Below, in pieces: positions 1 through 8,789 of a stretch of DNA of 41,898 nt. The translations under genes and the position numbers were made by a program. The DNA is from Planctomycetia bacterium (GTDB lineage Bacteria; Planctomycetota; Planctomycetia; Pirellulales; UBA1268): positions 1 through 41,898 of the forward strand of contig JAIOPD010000038.1 of NCBI GenBank assembly GCA_021414115.1, in the 5' to 3' direction. Positions within the stretch are counted from its first letter, which is position 1; every line of letters starts with the position of its first letter. Below the pieces are notes generated by a model. The model worked only from the letters and a program-made list of their open reading frames with translations, ran no database searches and was not told the origin of the DNA.

Positions 1-2
1 AT

Positions 3-1019
3 TACGGCGTGCACCGGATCCACGGCTTCAAGAACGGCTACCAGGGGTTCATCGCGCGGCATGGCCACCATGTGGTCGACCTGACGCCCGAACTCGTCAG
101 CAACATCGACGAGGACGGCGGCACGATCCTCGGCACCTCACGAGGCGGCCAGGATGCACAGGAGGTGGTCGATTGCCTCGAACGCATGAACATCTCAGCG
201 CTGTTCGTGATCGGCGGGGATGGGACGCTCCGTGGTGCGATGCAGATCGCGACGGTGGCTGCCGAGCGTGGCCTGCGGCTCGCCGTGGTCGGCATCCCGA
301 AGACGATCGACAACGACATCCCCTACATCGACCAGAGCTTCGGATTCCAGACCGCCTTCGCTGAGGCGACGAAGTCGATCCGCTCGGCCCACGTCGAGGC
401 GAAGGCGTCGCCCAACGGCGTCGGCCTCGTGAAGCTGATGGGGCGTCATTCGGGCTTCATTGCCTGCTATGCGTCGCTGGCCGAGCCCGACGCCAACTAC
501 GTGCTGATCCCGGAGGTTCCCTTCTGCCTCGATGGCTCTCACGGGTTCTTGGAGCATCTCTTGGAACGGGTCCGCAGCCGAGGCCACGCGGTGATCGTCG
601 CCGCCGAGGGGGCCGGGCAGGACCTCATGGCGGAGCATTCCACGGGGGTCGATGCCTCGGGTAACCGCAAGCTCAACGACGTGGGGCTTTTTCTCCGCGG
701 CAGGATTGCCGAACACTTCGCGGCGGCGGGCGTCGAGCTCAACTTGAAATACATCGATCCGAGCTACGCCATTCGCAGCGTCGAGGCCAATCCATTCGAC
801 AGTGTCTACTGCCTCCGCCTCGCCCAAAACGCCGTGCATGCCGCGATGGCGGGCCGCACCTCGATGGTGGTGGGCCGCTGGCGGGGCCGCTTCGTGCATA
901 TCCCGATCACGCTGGCCGTGAGCCATCGCAACCAGGTCGAGCCGAGCGGCGACCTTTGGCTCTCGGTCCTCGAAGCGACCGGCCAGCCGCGCACGTTCCC
1001 GGGATGCCAGCCCACGTGA
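3..1019 (+). CDS. ATP-dependent 6-phosphofructokinase, 5' end cut off by the window
   Basis: Phosphorylates fructose 6-phosphate to fructose 1,6-bisphosphate in glycolysis. The reading frame is open back to base 3 (Tyr-Gly-Val-His), and the text YGVHRIHGFKNGYQGF is an internal PFK segment, so the true start lies outside the window and the GTG at 9 is not a credible start. The nucleotide loop reads GGDGTLRGA and the catalytic loop PKTIDNDI. In this family the second Gly of GGDG indicates ATP rather than pyrophosphate as donor. The Lys in PKTIDND, where E. coli PfkA has Gly, is typical of the plant/trypanosome-like ATP-PFK subgroup. MGRHSGFIA is the substrate-site motif. It ends 28 bases before the 3' end of the convergent cyclase-fold gene. 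Confidence 0.93.
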   Translation, partial: YGVHRIHGFKNGYQGFIARHGHHVVDLTPELVSNIDEDGGTILGTSRGGQDAQEVVDCLERMNISALFVIGGDGTLRGAMQIATVAAERGLRLAVVGIPKTIDNDIPYIDQSFGFQTAFAEATKSIRSAHVEAKASPNGVGLVKLMGRHSGFIACYASLAEPDANYVLIPEVPFCLDGSHGFLEHLLERVRSRGHAVIVAAEGAGQDLMAEHSTGVDASGNRKLNDVGLFLRGRIAEHFAAAGVELNLKYIDPSYAIRSVEANPFDSVYCLRLAQNAVHAAMAGRTSMVVGRWRGRFVHIPITLAVSHRNQVEPSGDLWLSVLEATGQPRTFPGCQPT

Positions 1020-1047
1020 GCTGCCCGGGAAGCCCGGACGCGAGATG

Positions 1048-2244
1048 CTACCGGCGGCAGCGGTGCAGCGTCATGAGGGCGTAGGCCGTGCCGTATTGCT
1101 GGTGGTAGTTGTAGAGCGGGTAGTCCCACCACGAGCCGTCGGCGTCCTGCACGTCGAGAATGATCCGCGCGAGATTGTCCTGGTAATGCGGCCGTGCCGC
1201 GGCCGGAATTTCGGCGAGTGCCCGGGCCGCGTAATAGTGGCCGTAGAAGTAAAAATAGCCGGCCACTTGGAAAAACGACTCGTGCGGGATCGGCCGTTTG
1301 CGGCCAAGCTCCAGCCAGCCGTTGCGGACGATGAGCCGGTCGAGCCATTCCTCGATGACCGCATCGGTGATCCGCTCGTCGCCCCAGAGCCGCAGCGCCA
1401 GGTTGCAGGCCTGGCTCCTTCCCAGGCTGCCGCCGGGCCGATTGATGCCCCGCCGCGGCTGCCAGGTCAGATACGAGCCGTAGAGGTAGCTGAAGTCGGG
1501 AAGCAGCTGCTTCTCGGTCGCCTGAATGGCCCGCCGGGTCACCTTCTCCGGCGGCTCGACGCCGATCTCGCGGGCGTCGTGGAAGGCGATCAGCACGGTC
1601 GCGTTGACGAAACTCGTCGATGACGACGCGGGCCGCTGGGTGCCGGCGGTGAAATCGTAATAGCCCCAGCCACCCTGGGCCGACTCGTAACGCGTGAGCC
1701 TCTCGTACTGCCCGCGAATCAGGTCCACGATCCGTTCGCGGCGTGCCTGGTCGTCGGGCTTTCGGGAGTGCATGGCTACCAACGCCTGGATGCCGTAGGC
1801 ATGGGCCCAGACGTTGTAGATCAGCATCGGATCATGCCGGCGAACATCGGGGAGACGGTCGAACAGCCACTGCTCGCCCCGCTCGATCGCGCGGGCGACG
1901 GCCGGCGAGCCGTCGTCCTCCTCGATGAGGGCCTGCACGCACATCGCCGTCGTTGCCGCCCGAAACCCGAGATGGGAGCCCACGCCGGCCATGATGTTGA
2001 GGTCTTTGGTCCGCTCGGCCGAGCCGAACGAGCCATCGTCGTTCTGCACGCCGACGAGAAAGACGATGCCCTTCGCGATCGCGGCGTCGAGTTCCGCCGG
2101 CGTCACCTCGACCGGCTGCGACTTCCGCTCAATCGATGCCGGCGCCGATTCCACGGCGGCCGACGGAACGGCCTGGCCGAATGACGCCTCAGCCCACGCG
2201 AAGCAGGCCAGCGCCGCCACGAGGCGTCTGCTGCTGGCGGTCAC
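1048..2244 (-). CDS. Secreted prenyltransferase/squalene-cyclase-fold protein
   Basis: A 398-residue protein with a hydrophobic leader ending around ASFGQA, so probably exported. The body has alpha/alpha-toroid repeats of the prenyltransferase/squalene-oxidase type: GVQNDDGSFGS, a central AQGGWGYYDF and a C-terminal DADGSWWDYPL. Such QxxDGSW-like turns are shared by terpene cyclases and many non-enzymatic planctomycete proteins. I see no DXDD acid motif of squalene-hopene cyclase, so cyclase activity is not implied and the substrate is unknown. The GTG start is chosen because it forms a four-base GTGA overlap with the stop of the HlyD-like gene upstream. That overlap indicates translational coupling and a two-gene unit. 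Confidence 0.85.
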   Translation of the reverse strand: MTASSRRLVAALACFAWAEASFGQAVPSAAVESAPASIERKSQPVEVTPAELDAAIAKGIVFLVGVQNDDGSFGSAERTKDLNIMAGVGSHLGFRAATTAMCVQALIEEDDGSPAVARAIERGEQWLFDRLPDVRRHDPMLIYNVWAHAYGIQALVAMHSRKPDDQARRERIVDLIRGQYERLTRYESAQGGWGYYDFTAGTQRPASSSTSFVNATVLIAFHDAREIGVEPPEKVTRRAIQATEKQLLPDFSYLYGSYLTWQPRRGINRPGGSLGRSQACNLALRLWGDERITDAVIEEWLDRLIVRNGWLELGRKRPIPHESFFQVAGYFYFYGHYYAARALAEIPAAARPHYQDNLARIILDVQDADGSWWDYPLYNYHQQYGTAYALMTLHRCRR

Positions 2245-3731
2245 GGCTTCGAGGTCCGCACGCGGTCGCCCGCGCCGACCCCCTCCACGATCTCGGTGCG
2301 GCCGCCCACGGTGCCGCCGACCTTCACGATCCGCTTCTCGGGCTTGCCGTCGGCGCCGACACGAAACACGTGACGGCTGCCATCGTCGTCGCGAAACACC
2401 GCGGCGCTCGGCAGCGTGAGGGCCTCCGGCCGCTTCGCGACCATGCAGCGAACCGCGCCGGTCATGCCGGGCAGGAGTTTCGGCCCCCCTTCCTTCGCGG
2501 CCACGGCGAACATGGCGTCGAACGATCCCTCCCGCGGCACGGGAACGAACGGCCCGAGCGTGACCGGTACGTCCGTATTGGGAAAGCCGGTCGGCTCCAC
2601 GCGGCCCGCGAGGCCGACTGCGAGCAGATGGAGGTCTTTTTCCTCGACCTTGGCCCGAAACTGGAGCCGGTCGGGATCGAGCACGGTGAACTCGATTTCG
2701 CCCGGCGGCGTGGCGTGCCCAACGACGGCCTTCGCGGCGACGGAAGCGGTCGACCACGTCCCCTCGCGGAGACGACCGTAATACGCCATGCCGGCCCGCG
2801 GCGCCCGAACGGTCGCCGCCGCGCGGTCATGCTCCAACTCGGCGAGCCGACGCAGCGACTGGGCCCGTTCGTGCTCCTGCATGGCGAGTGCGAGTTTTTT
2901 CTGCTCCAGCTGCAGCGGCAGCGTGCCCCGAATCCTCTCCAGGTTGAGCGCGGCGGTCTCCGCGGCCCGCCGCACCTCGATCTCCTGCCGTGGCAGACCG
3001 AGCAGGAGCCTCTCCTCCACGGCTTCGGCGATCCGCTTCAGCGAAAACTCGGCCTGCGTCACGTCAAACCGCGTTCGCTGCAGGATCATCTCCTCGGTTT
3101 CCTCGGTGAGATCCTTGTCCTTGTACATCTGCTCCAGCTGCCGGAGTTCTTCCCGGGCATATTTCAGCCGCTCTTCCGCGGCGCGCAGGTCGAAGCGGGT
3201 CGCCTCATCGGCCAGGCTCTTCTCGACCGCGACGAACCTCGCCAGATCCTCGGCGGCGATCCTGCTTTGGCGTTCGGCATCGGCCATTTCGAGCGGGTGC
3301 GTCGCCTCGGCGATCGGCAGCTCCTTGCGGGCGACCTCGAGCGATTTCTCGCCTGCCGCCAACTCGAGCTTCAGGTCGGTGATCGCCCGGTCAAGTTTCT
3401 CCGTGTCAAACTCCACCAGTGGGTCGCCGGCGTTCACGCGGCCGCCGTGAGGCACCACGCGGAGAATCTCCAGCGGCTGCGACCACGACTCGGGCCGAAA
3501 CTCCACGACCGTGAACTCGACCGGTTCGAAGGCTCCCTTCGCGGTCAGGGCCAGCTCGAATGGACCGCGTTCCACGACGACCGTGTCGGCCGCGGGCTTC
3601 TCGCCTCCGGCCGCCGGCGTCTTCGGTTCCTCGCCGACGACGGGGATCACGCCGACACAAAGACAGCCCCACGCCAGGCTCCGCCACGCCACCCCGGAAA
3701 CCATCCTGAACCCGCGTTTCATTCGTGCCAT
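2241..3731 (-). CDS. HlyD/RND-type periplasmic adaptor protein
   Basis: A 496-residue exported adaptor, first gene of a two-gene unit with the cyclase-fold protein. The N-terminus (MARMKRGF then a hydrophobic stretch to about residue 33) is a signal peptide or anchor. A lipoyl-like half-motif (PHGGRVNAGDPLVEFD) is followed by a long Glu/Arg-rich alpha-hairpin from about residues 120 to 310. The returning half (TVRAPRAGMAYYGRLREG) and beta-barrel/membrane-proximal parts (LLPGMTGAVRCMV, then GVGAGDRVRTSKP) complete the fold. No inner-membrane ABC or RND pump partner is adjacent, so its transport partner is unknown. An ATG at 3722 is an alternative start. The 120 bases upstream form a divergent promoter region shared with DAHP synthase. 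Confidence 0.87.
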   Translation of the reverse strand: MARMKRGFRMVSGVAWRSLAWGCLCVGVIPVVGEEPKTPAAGGEKPAADTVVVERGPFELALTAKGAFEPVEFTVVEFRPESWSQPLEILRVVPHGGRVNAGDPLVEFDTEKLDRAITDLKLELAAGEKSLEVARKELPIAEATHPLEMADAERQSRIAAEDLARFVAVEKSLADEATRFDLRAAEERLKYAREELRQLEQMYKDKDLTEETEEMILQRTRFDVTQAEFSLKRIAEAVEERLLLGLPRQEIEVRRAAETAALNLERIRGTLPLQLEQKKLALAMQEHERAQSLRRLAELEHDRAAATVRAPRAGMAYYGRLREGTWSTASVAAKAVVGHATPPGEIEFTVLDPDRLQFRAKVEEKDLHLLAVGLAGRVEPTGFPNTDVPVTLGPFVPVPREGSFDAMFAVAAKEGGPKLLPGMTGAVRCMVAKRPEALTLPSAAVFRDDDGSRHVFRVGADGKPEKRIVKVGGTVGGRTEIVEGVGAGDRVRTSKP

Positions 3732-3851
3732 CGCCGCGCCTCGCTCATGACTCGTACCACACCGTTTGGCGGGGTCGCGCCCGCCATCTCCCGCTACCTC
3801 TTTCGGACTGTACCATAACGGGTGCCTCCCCTCCCTGCCGCTCCTGCCCTT
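3732..3851. promoter_or_regulatory. Divergent intergenic region, adaptor gene / DAHP synthase
   Basis: A 120-base gap between two divergently starting genes, so promoters for both directions should lie here. I see no strong consensus sigma-70 boxes and no clear Shine-Dalgarno in front of the ATG at 3852; the sequence just upstream is pyrimidine-rich. No riboswitch-like structure was recognised. Confidence 0.4.
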
Positions 3852-4958
3852 ATGAAACCGCAGCGTTCCAGCACCGACGACCTTCGGATCGACGAGATCA
3901 AGGAGCTCTCTCCACCGGCACATCTGCTCCGCGAACTTCCCTGCACCGAGCAGGTCGGCGGCGTGGTGTCGGCGGCCCGCGGCAGGCTGCACGCGATTCT
4001 TCACGGCGACGATGACCGTCTGGTCGTCGTGATCGGCCCCTGCTCGATTCACGATCCCGAGGCCGCGGTCACCTATGCGCGGCGGCTGATGGGCGAGCGT
4101 GAGCGGCTGGCGGCCGATCTCGAGATCGTGATGCGGGTCTACTTCGAGAAGCCGCGAACGACGGTCGGCTGGAAGGGGTTGATCAACGACCCCGATCTCG
4201 ACGGCACGTTCCAGATCAACAAGGGCCTTCGAGTCGCCCGCGAGCTGCTCGTGGAGATCAACGAGCTCGGCCTGCCGGCGGGCTGCGAGTTTCTCGACAT
4301 GATCACGCCGCAATACATCGCCGACCTCGTCGCCTGGGGAGCCATCGGCGCCCGCACGACGGAGAGCCAGGTGCACCGCGAGCTCGCCTCGGGCCTCTCG
4401 TGCCCCGTGGGCTTCAAGAACGGCACCGACGGCAACGTGCGGATCGCAGCCGAGGCGATCCTCGCCGCACGGCGGCCGCACCATTTCCTTTCGGTCACGA
4501 AGGGTGGCCACACCGCGATCGTGTCGACGAAGGGCAACGACGACTGCCACATCATTCTGCGTGGCGGTCAGGCCCCCAACTACGACTCGGTGAGCGTGGC
4601 CGCCGCCTGCGACGAGCTCGCCCGCAATGGCCTGCAGCCACGACTGATGATCGACGCCTCCCACGGCAACTCCTCCAAGCAGCACGAGCGGCAGTTCGAC
4701 GTGGCCGACGCAGTCGCCGAGCAGCTCGAGGCTGGCGAGGGCCGGATCGTGGGCGTGATGGTGGAGAGCAATCTGGTCGGCGGCCGGCAGAATCTCGTAC
4801 CGGGCCAGCCGCTGGCCCAGGGCCAGTCGATCACCGACGCCTGCCTCGACTGGGAAACCAGCGTGCGACTGCTCGATCGGCTCGCGTCCGGCGTCCGTGG
4901 CCGGCGGAAGAAGCTCTCCGCGACGACGAGCCCCCGGCCCACGACGTCTTCTGTGTGA
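3852..4958 (+). CDS. aroG: 3-deoxy-7-phosphoheptulonate (DAHP) synthase, class I AroG type
   Basis: Condenses phosphoenolpyruvate and erythrose 4-phosphate to DAHP, the first step of the shikimate pathway. The 368-residue product is close to the usual length for the AroF/G/H family. Seen motifs: VVVIGPCSIHD, RVYFEKPRTTVGWKGLINDP, GARTTESQVHRELASG, the NGTDGN loop, MIDASHGNSSKQ and the C-terminal QSITDACLDWETS. Metal and PEP ligands of the family (Cys in GPCSIHD, His in DASHGNS) are present. The ATG at 3852 is preferred to a GTG at 3822 because conserved sequence begins soon after MKPQRSS. Which of aroF, aroG or aroH it equals cannot be decided, so the symbol marks the family. A rhodanese gene follows after 29 bases. 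Confidence 0.95.
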   Translation: MKPQRSSTDDLRIDEIKELSPPAHLLRELPCTEQVGGVVSAARGRLHAILHGDDDRLVVVIGPCSIHDPEAAVTYARRLMGERERLAADLEIVMRVYFEKPRTTVGWKGLINDPDLDGTFQINKGLRVARELLVEINELGLPAGCEFLDMITPQYIADLVAWGAIGARTTESQVHRELASGLSCPVGFKNGTDGNVRIAAEAILAARRPHHFLSVTKGGHTAIVSTKGNDDCHIILRGGQAPNYDSVSVAAACDELARNGLQPRLMIDASHGNSSKQHERQFDVADAVAEQLEAGEGRIVGVMVESNLVGGRQNLVPGQPLAQGQSITDACLDWETSVRLLDRLASGVRGRRKKLSATTSPRPTTSSV

Positions 4959-4987
4959 TTCTTCCTCACTCGCGGAGTTTGCCCCCG

Positions 4988-5338
4988 ATGACCGACCTCC
5001 CGCTCGAAGTCTCGGTGACCGACGCTGCAGCCGCCCTCCGCAACGCCACCGCGGTCCCGCTCCTGCTCGACTGCCGCACGGCCGACGAGCATCAGACCGC
5101 CCACATCGAAGCCGCCGTGCTGATATCCATGCAGGAATTGCCCGACCGCGTCGGTGAACTCACGGCTCACCTCTCCGGCGACAAGGCCCGGCCGGTCATC
5201 GTCCATTGCCACCACGGGATGCGCAGCCTTCGGGTGACAAAGTGGCTCCGCGACCAGGGCTTCTCCCAGGCCCAGAGCATGGCTGGCGGCATCGACGCCT
5301 GGAGCGAGCAGGTCGATCCGTCGGTGCCGCGCTACTGA
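4988..5338 (+). CDS. Rhodanese-like single-domain protein
   Basis: A 116-residue single rhodanese domain, probably cytoplasmic as no leader is seen. LLLDCRTADEHQTAHI is the CH2A-like segment. The active-site loop is HCHHGMRS with the sulphur-accepting Cys at about residue 74. The C-terminal GGIDAWS motif is typical. This loop (C-x5-S) is that of GlpE/thiosulfate sulfurtransferase-like domains, including those attached to MoeB or adenylyltransferases. The physiological sulphur acceptor is unknown. It follows DAHP synthase closely on the same strand and may share its transcript. Confidence 0.9.
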   Translation: MTDLPLEVSVTDAAAALRNATAVPLLLDCRTADEHQTAHIEAAVLISMQELPDRVGELTAHLSGDKARPVIVHCHHGMRSLRVTKWLRDQGFSQAQSMAGGIDAWSEQVDPSVPRY

Positions 5339-5366
5339 TCACCGGGTCGCCGTGGGCGGGTTGCGC

Positions 5367-5406
5367 TGGAGGGCGTATTCCCCTCGCTGGCGCTTGGGGC
5401 TTCCCG
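5367..5406 (+). repeat. Dispersed repeat, half-element B
   Basis: About 40 bases beginning CTGGAGGGCGTATTCCCC and ending CTTGGGGCTTCCCG. The same sequence recurs with few changes inside 5452-5560 and 18527-18635, and inverted at 23279-23318. It lies between the rhodanese gene and the subtilase gene, in non-coding DNA. Confidence 0.8.
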
Positions 5407-5451
5407 AAAGCCGAAACGTGAGGATCCGCGAACCGTGGCCTCGATTGTTCA

Positions 5452-5560
5452 GGAAGCCCGGAGCGCGAGCGACGGGTATCCGGGCGGCTGAGCCTGACCG
5501 CGTCGCGAAACGAGACGGGGTGGAGGGCGTATTCCCCGCGCTCGCGCTTGGGGCTTCCCG
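5452..5560 (+). repeat. Dispersed composite repeat, hairpin-forming A+B element
   Basis: Half-element A (GGAAGCCCGGAGCGCGAGCG at 5452) is followed 40 bases later by half-element B (5519-5560). The 5' part of A can pair with the 3' part of B: GGAAGCCC with GGGCTTCC and GCGCGAGCG with CGCTCGCGC. RNA from this element could therefore fold into a long stem. The arrangement matches 18527-18635. It sits 13 bases downstream of the 3' end of the subtilase gene, where it could also work as a terminator or mRNA-end structure. Confidence 0.8.
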
Positions 5561-5573
5561 AGCGGAAGCCGTA

Positions 5574-7829
5574 TCAGACGCTGCGACGGCCGCGACTAGT
5601 CCCAGGTGCCGCGGGCAAGGCGGCCATCCAGTTGGCGCCGTAGACGGCGAAGGCCGAGGCCGCGGCGTGGGCCGAACCGGTGTCTCGGGCCCCGTATGCA
5701 GTCGTCCGCGCGCCCGCGGTCGAGGAGAACGCGAACCGTATCGCATACGCACCCGTCGATCCGCTCCGCCCAGACCCTGCCCGGGTCGGCGAATAACTCG
5801 CATTTCCGTAGCCGGAAATCCCCACGGAGAACGTCCCGGCGACCGCGGCGCGGTAGGAGAGAAAACTGTCGAGGGAACCGCCCGAATCGTCGTTCCTGGC
5901 GACCTCCTTGCCAGAGCTGTTGAAGAGCCGCAGGTAGCTGTCGAGCGTCGAACCGCCGGAGAGCGACGCGGCGTCGATATCGATCACGAGCGTCTGACCG
6001 GCGGCGAGCCGCACGCGATACATGTCGACGTCGCGGGCTCCGAAAGAGCCGTCGCCGATCCGCCCCGAGAGCCGCAGTTCGCCCGACGTGGTCGACACCA
6101 CCGCCGCCGACGAGAGCGTGTCGCCGGCATCGACGATCGCCGCGGCCTGCGTCACCCATGTATCCGAAGCCGATGCCGCGAGGGGCACGCCGCCATCGAT
6201 CGACGTGATCCCGCTTCCCGTCGCCACGACGGTGAGCACATGGGTGCCCGCCGTGGTGGTCGCGGTGGCCAAGCCGTCGACCGTCCAGCGGACGTTGTCG
6301 GTCGTCGAAACCGTGACCCCTGCGAGCGACACTGCCGACCCGTCTCGGGTGAGCGACAGGTCGCCGACGTCAAAGCCGGCCACGGCCGTACTGAACTGCA
6401 CGACCACGCCCGAAACGGCCGTCGTCCGCGGATCCGGCGAGACATCGATCACGTCGGCTACCGGGGCGGGAGTCGTGGGGGGCGGAGCGGGCGGCTCCGG
6501 GGATGTGGTCCCGCCGAGCGCATCCAAAGCCGCCCGCGCGTTGATCAGCCCACCGGTGGCGACCTTCCCCGCGAGGCTCGCCACGGGCACCGCCGTGGAG
6601 AGGATCGCCGAACGGATTTGCGTTGCCGTCGCCTGCGGATTCGCGGCGGCGAGCAGCGCGACGAGGCCGGTCACATGGGGCGTGGCCATCGAGGTGCCGC
6701 TGTACGACGCGTAGGTGTTGTTGGGCGTGGTGGAGTAGACACTCACCCCCGGTGCCGCGACGTCGACCGTCGTCGCCCCGTAACTCGAGAACGACGCCAG
6801 CCGGTTCGACGCATCGGTTGCAGCCACCGCGATGCTCGCGTAGTTGGCCGGATAGGAAGCCATGCTGTCGTTGTCGTTCGCCTCGTTGCCCGCCGCGGCG
6901 ATGCAGAGGATGCCCGCTCCTTCGCCCGCCGCGATCGCGTCGCGAAGCGCCGTCGAGGGCCCGCCGCCGCCCCAGCTGTTGTTGGTGGCGACGATGTTGA
7001 CCCCGAAATCACGCCGCATCCGCGTGGCGTAGTTGATGGCGGCGATCGCGCCGCTCGTCGATCCACTGCCGTCTGCCCCGAGGAACTTGAGGCCCATCAT
7101 CGAGACCTGCCAGTTCACGCCCGCCACGCCGACGCCGTTGTTGCCCACGGCGCCGATCGTGCCGGCGACGTGCGTGCCGTGCCCGTAATCGTCGAAGGGA
7201 TCAGCGTCATTGTTGACGAAGTCCCAGCCGTAGACGTCGTCGATGAAGCCGTTGCCGTCGTTGTCGATGCGGTCGCCGGCCACCTCGCCGGGGTTTCGCC
7301 ACACGTTGGCCGCGAGATCGGTATGCCGGTAGTCGATGCCGGTGTCGATGATGGCGACGACGACCGATCGCGATCCTGTGGCCACGTCCCAAGCCTCCGG
7401 CGCGTCGATGTCGGCGTCGGCGACACCACCGGTCTGGGCCGTGTTGTTGAGCCCCCAGAGTTGCCGCAACGACGGGTCGTTGGGGATGGCTGAGGTCGTG
7501 ATCACCGCGTCGGGCTCGACGTATCGCACGCCGGCGGTCGATGCCGCCCAGCCACTCACCTCGGCGACCGAGGCTCCGGGCGCCGTCACGGAGAAGAATC
7601 CCTGTCCGAGCGGCGCCACGTTCCACCCGGGGCGCACGGCGACGGCCGGCGTGTCGGCCCTCAGGATCCAGGCATCCGCGCGGGTTGTAACGGGTGTGCC
7701 GTTCCAGACGAGTTCACGAACGGCCGATCCGATATCGGCGGTCAGCATGGCCCGCGGCTCGAGCCTCTCAGCGACGAGCGCTGCCGGGGCGGAACGACTC
7801 TGGCGGCGAGAGGATGCGCGACGATTCAT
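5574..7829 (-). CDS. Secreted subtilisin-family (S8) serine protease with LEPR signature
   Basis: A 751-residue exported protease. The start follows a good Shine-Dalgarno (GGAGGG about 9 bases before the ATG). Residues 21-30 carry ERLEPRAMLT, the planctomycete LEPR-type N-terminal signature seen on large exported proteins. An inhibitor-like propeptide spans about 31-115. The catalytic domain runs about 120-510 with Asp162 (IIDTGID), His217 (GHGTHVAG), oxyanion Asn315 (AAGNE) and Ser380 (GTSMATPHVTG). NDGNGFIDD resembles a calcium site. A Pro-rich linker leads to a beta-sandwich region and then a pre-peptidase C-terminal (PPC) type domain near 615-700 (DVDMYRVRLAAGQTL, LDSYLRLFNSSG). It is monocistronic as far as can be seen. 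Confidence 0.95.
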   Translation of the reverse strand: MNRRASSRRQSRSAPAALVAERLEPRAMLTADIGSAVRELVWNGTPVTTRADAWILRADTPAVAVRPGWNVAPLGQGFFSVTAPGASVAEVSGWAASTAGVRYVEPDAVITTSAIPNDPSLRQLWGLNNTAQTGGVADADIDAPEAWDVATGSRSVVVAIIDTGIDYRHTDLAANVWRNPGEVAGDRIDNDGNGFIDDVYGWDFVNNDADPFDDYGHGTHVAGTIGAVGNNGVGVAGVNWQVSMMGLKFLGADGSGSTSGAIAAINYATRMRRDFGVNIVATNNSWGGGGPSTALRDAIAAGEGAGILCIAAAGNEANDNDSMASYPANYASIAVAATDASNRLASFSSYGATTVDVAAPGVSVYSTTPNNTYASYSGTSMATPHVTGLVALLAAANPQATATQIRSAILSTAVPVASLAGKVATGGLINARAALDALGGTTSPEPPAPPPTTPAPVADVIDVSPDPRTTAVSGVVVQFSTAVAGFDVGDLSLTRDGSAVSLAGVTVSTTDNVRWTVDGLATATTTAGTHVLTVVATGSGITSIDGGVPLAASASDTWVTQAAAIVDAGDTLSSAAVVSTTSGELRLSGRIGDGSFGARDVDMYRVRLAAGQTLVIDIDAASLSGGSTLDSYLRLFNSSGKEVARNDDSGGSLDSFLSYRAAVAGTFSVGISGYGNASYSPTRAGSGRSGSTGAYAIRFAFSSTAGARTTAYGARDTGSAHAAASAFAVYGANWMAALPAAPGTSRGRRSV

Positions 7830-7955
7830 GGCGGATTCCCTCCGTTTAGAACACATCAAAGGCACCCTCGGTGCCCCGCGCCTTGCCTTGACGAGCATTA
7901 TCGACAGCCCCGCCCGCACTGTCCAGCCCGGAAGCGAACATGCCGACGGAAGCAG

Positions 7956-7970
7956 CCGGGGCGACCGAAC
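7956..7970. repeat. 15-nt direct repeat, left of hepT/mntA
   Basis: CCGGGGCGACCGAAC is present here and again, exactly, at 8880-8894. The two copies bracket the HepT/MntA cassette, the left one lying 2 bases beyond the hepT stop codon. Confidence 0.75.
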
Positions 7971-7972
7971 GG

Positions 7973-8392
7973 TCACGGCTGAATCGATACTCCGAGAGCC
8001 TTCCCCAGACGGATCCAGTCGCGATGCCCCGATTCGACCACCCACCGGAGCACGCCCATGTCCATCTCCTCGTATTGATGGACTGCGACATTCCGAAAAC
8101 CCACCATCCCTTGGAGCGATGCGGACAGGCTTGCTTCAATCGAGCCTGTCCGCTCGAGCAGCACGAACGCATCGGCCATGCTCTGCGGCACGCCCAGATG
8201 ACGCTCGGCGACAACGTGCATCGCCATGTCGATCGCCGCCTGGCAGGCGCGTTCGATGTTCAGCGTAAGGGCATCGACGTGGGTGAAGTCGTCGAACAGG
8301 GGCGACGACGCCGCCTCCTCCCGAATCCGTCGGATACATCGCTCGATGACGGCGGCTTTGTTGAGGAGAATATCGTCAGGCGGAGTAGGCAC
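7973..8392 (-). CDS. hepT: HepT-like HEPN-domain toxin ribonuclease
   Basis: A 139-residue HEPN protein, the toxin half of a type VII HepT/MntA system. The helical body ends with FRNVAVHQYEEMD, which fits the R-x4-H-x-Y motif: the Arg and His form the RNase site, and the Tyr is the residue AMPylated by the partner in characterised systems. The GTG start at 8392 overlaps the end of mntA by 17 bases, so antitoxin and toxin are coupled with the antitoxin first. A longer start upstream would extend deep into mntA and is unlikely. RNase and AMPylation roles are known for the family and inferred here. Confidence 0.9.
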   Translation of the reverse strand: MPTPPDDILLNKAAVIERCIRRIREEAASSPLFDDFTHVDALTLNIERACQAAIDMAMHVVAERHLGVPQSMADAFVLLERTGSIEASLSASLQGMVGFRNVAVHQYEEMDMGVLRWVVESGHRDWIRLGKALGVSIQP

Positions 8393-8789
8393 GAAGCACC
8401 TCTCGGCGGGATTCCTGCAGGCCTGCGTACATGGAAAGTACGTGCATCGCAAACCTCGCTGTCACCCCGTGATCTCGCTCGGCGATGAGCCGGCCATGAG
8501 CGATCGCCTCCTTCGCATAGACGAGATTTGCCGTGCTGAGGATGCCGAGATCGACCGGACGCCCGAAGACTCTTCCGAGACTCGCGGTCAGCAGAAGCCT
8601 GTCCATGACGGAGAGAACCGCAGATCGCCGCAACAGGATGGCGATGTCGATGTCACTGTCGCCGCGAAGGCGTCCATCGACCGCGGACCCGAGGAGGTAG
8701 GCGGCCTCCACCTTGGGATGGGCAAGGATCGCGTCACTCGCTCGTTCGAGGAGTTCAGGGCTGATCGAGTTGCTGCCATGAAAAAACAT
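8376..8789 (-). CDS. mntA: MntA-type nucleotidyltransferase antitoxin
   Basis: A 137-residue minimal nucleotidyltransferase. The catalytic signature GSAVDGRLRGDSDID fits G-S-x10-D-x-D exactly, so the enzyme should be active. In characterised systems MntA transfers AMP to a Tyr of HepT and so neutralises it. It is transcribed first, with its last 17 bases overlapping hepT. The cassette lies between a protease gene and a metabolic operon, typical of an acquired TA module. Confidence 0.92.
   Translation of the reverse strand: MFFHGSNSISPELLERASDAILAHPKVEAAYLLGSAVDGRLRGDSDIDIAILLRRSAVLSVMDRLLLTASLGRVFGRPVDLGILSTANLVYAKEAIAHGRLIAERDHGVTARFAMHVLSMYAGLQESRREVLRAYSA

Noticed and set aside
9-11. GTG at base 9 as the start of phosphofructokinase
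   Set aside because: The frame continues upstream to the window edge and the residues there already match the interior of PFK proteins, so the N-terminus is outside the window.
195-926. Long reverse-strand open frame inside the phosphofructokinase gene
   Set aside because: It is a shadow of the PFK codons in high-GC DNA; its Arg/His/Asp-rich sequence matches no family and it has no ribosome-binding site.
5352-7493. 713-codon forward open frame opposite the subtilase
   Set aside because: The reverse strand encodes a complete S8 protease with catalytic triad; the forward frame is Arg-rich low-complexity text, typical of an antisense shadow.
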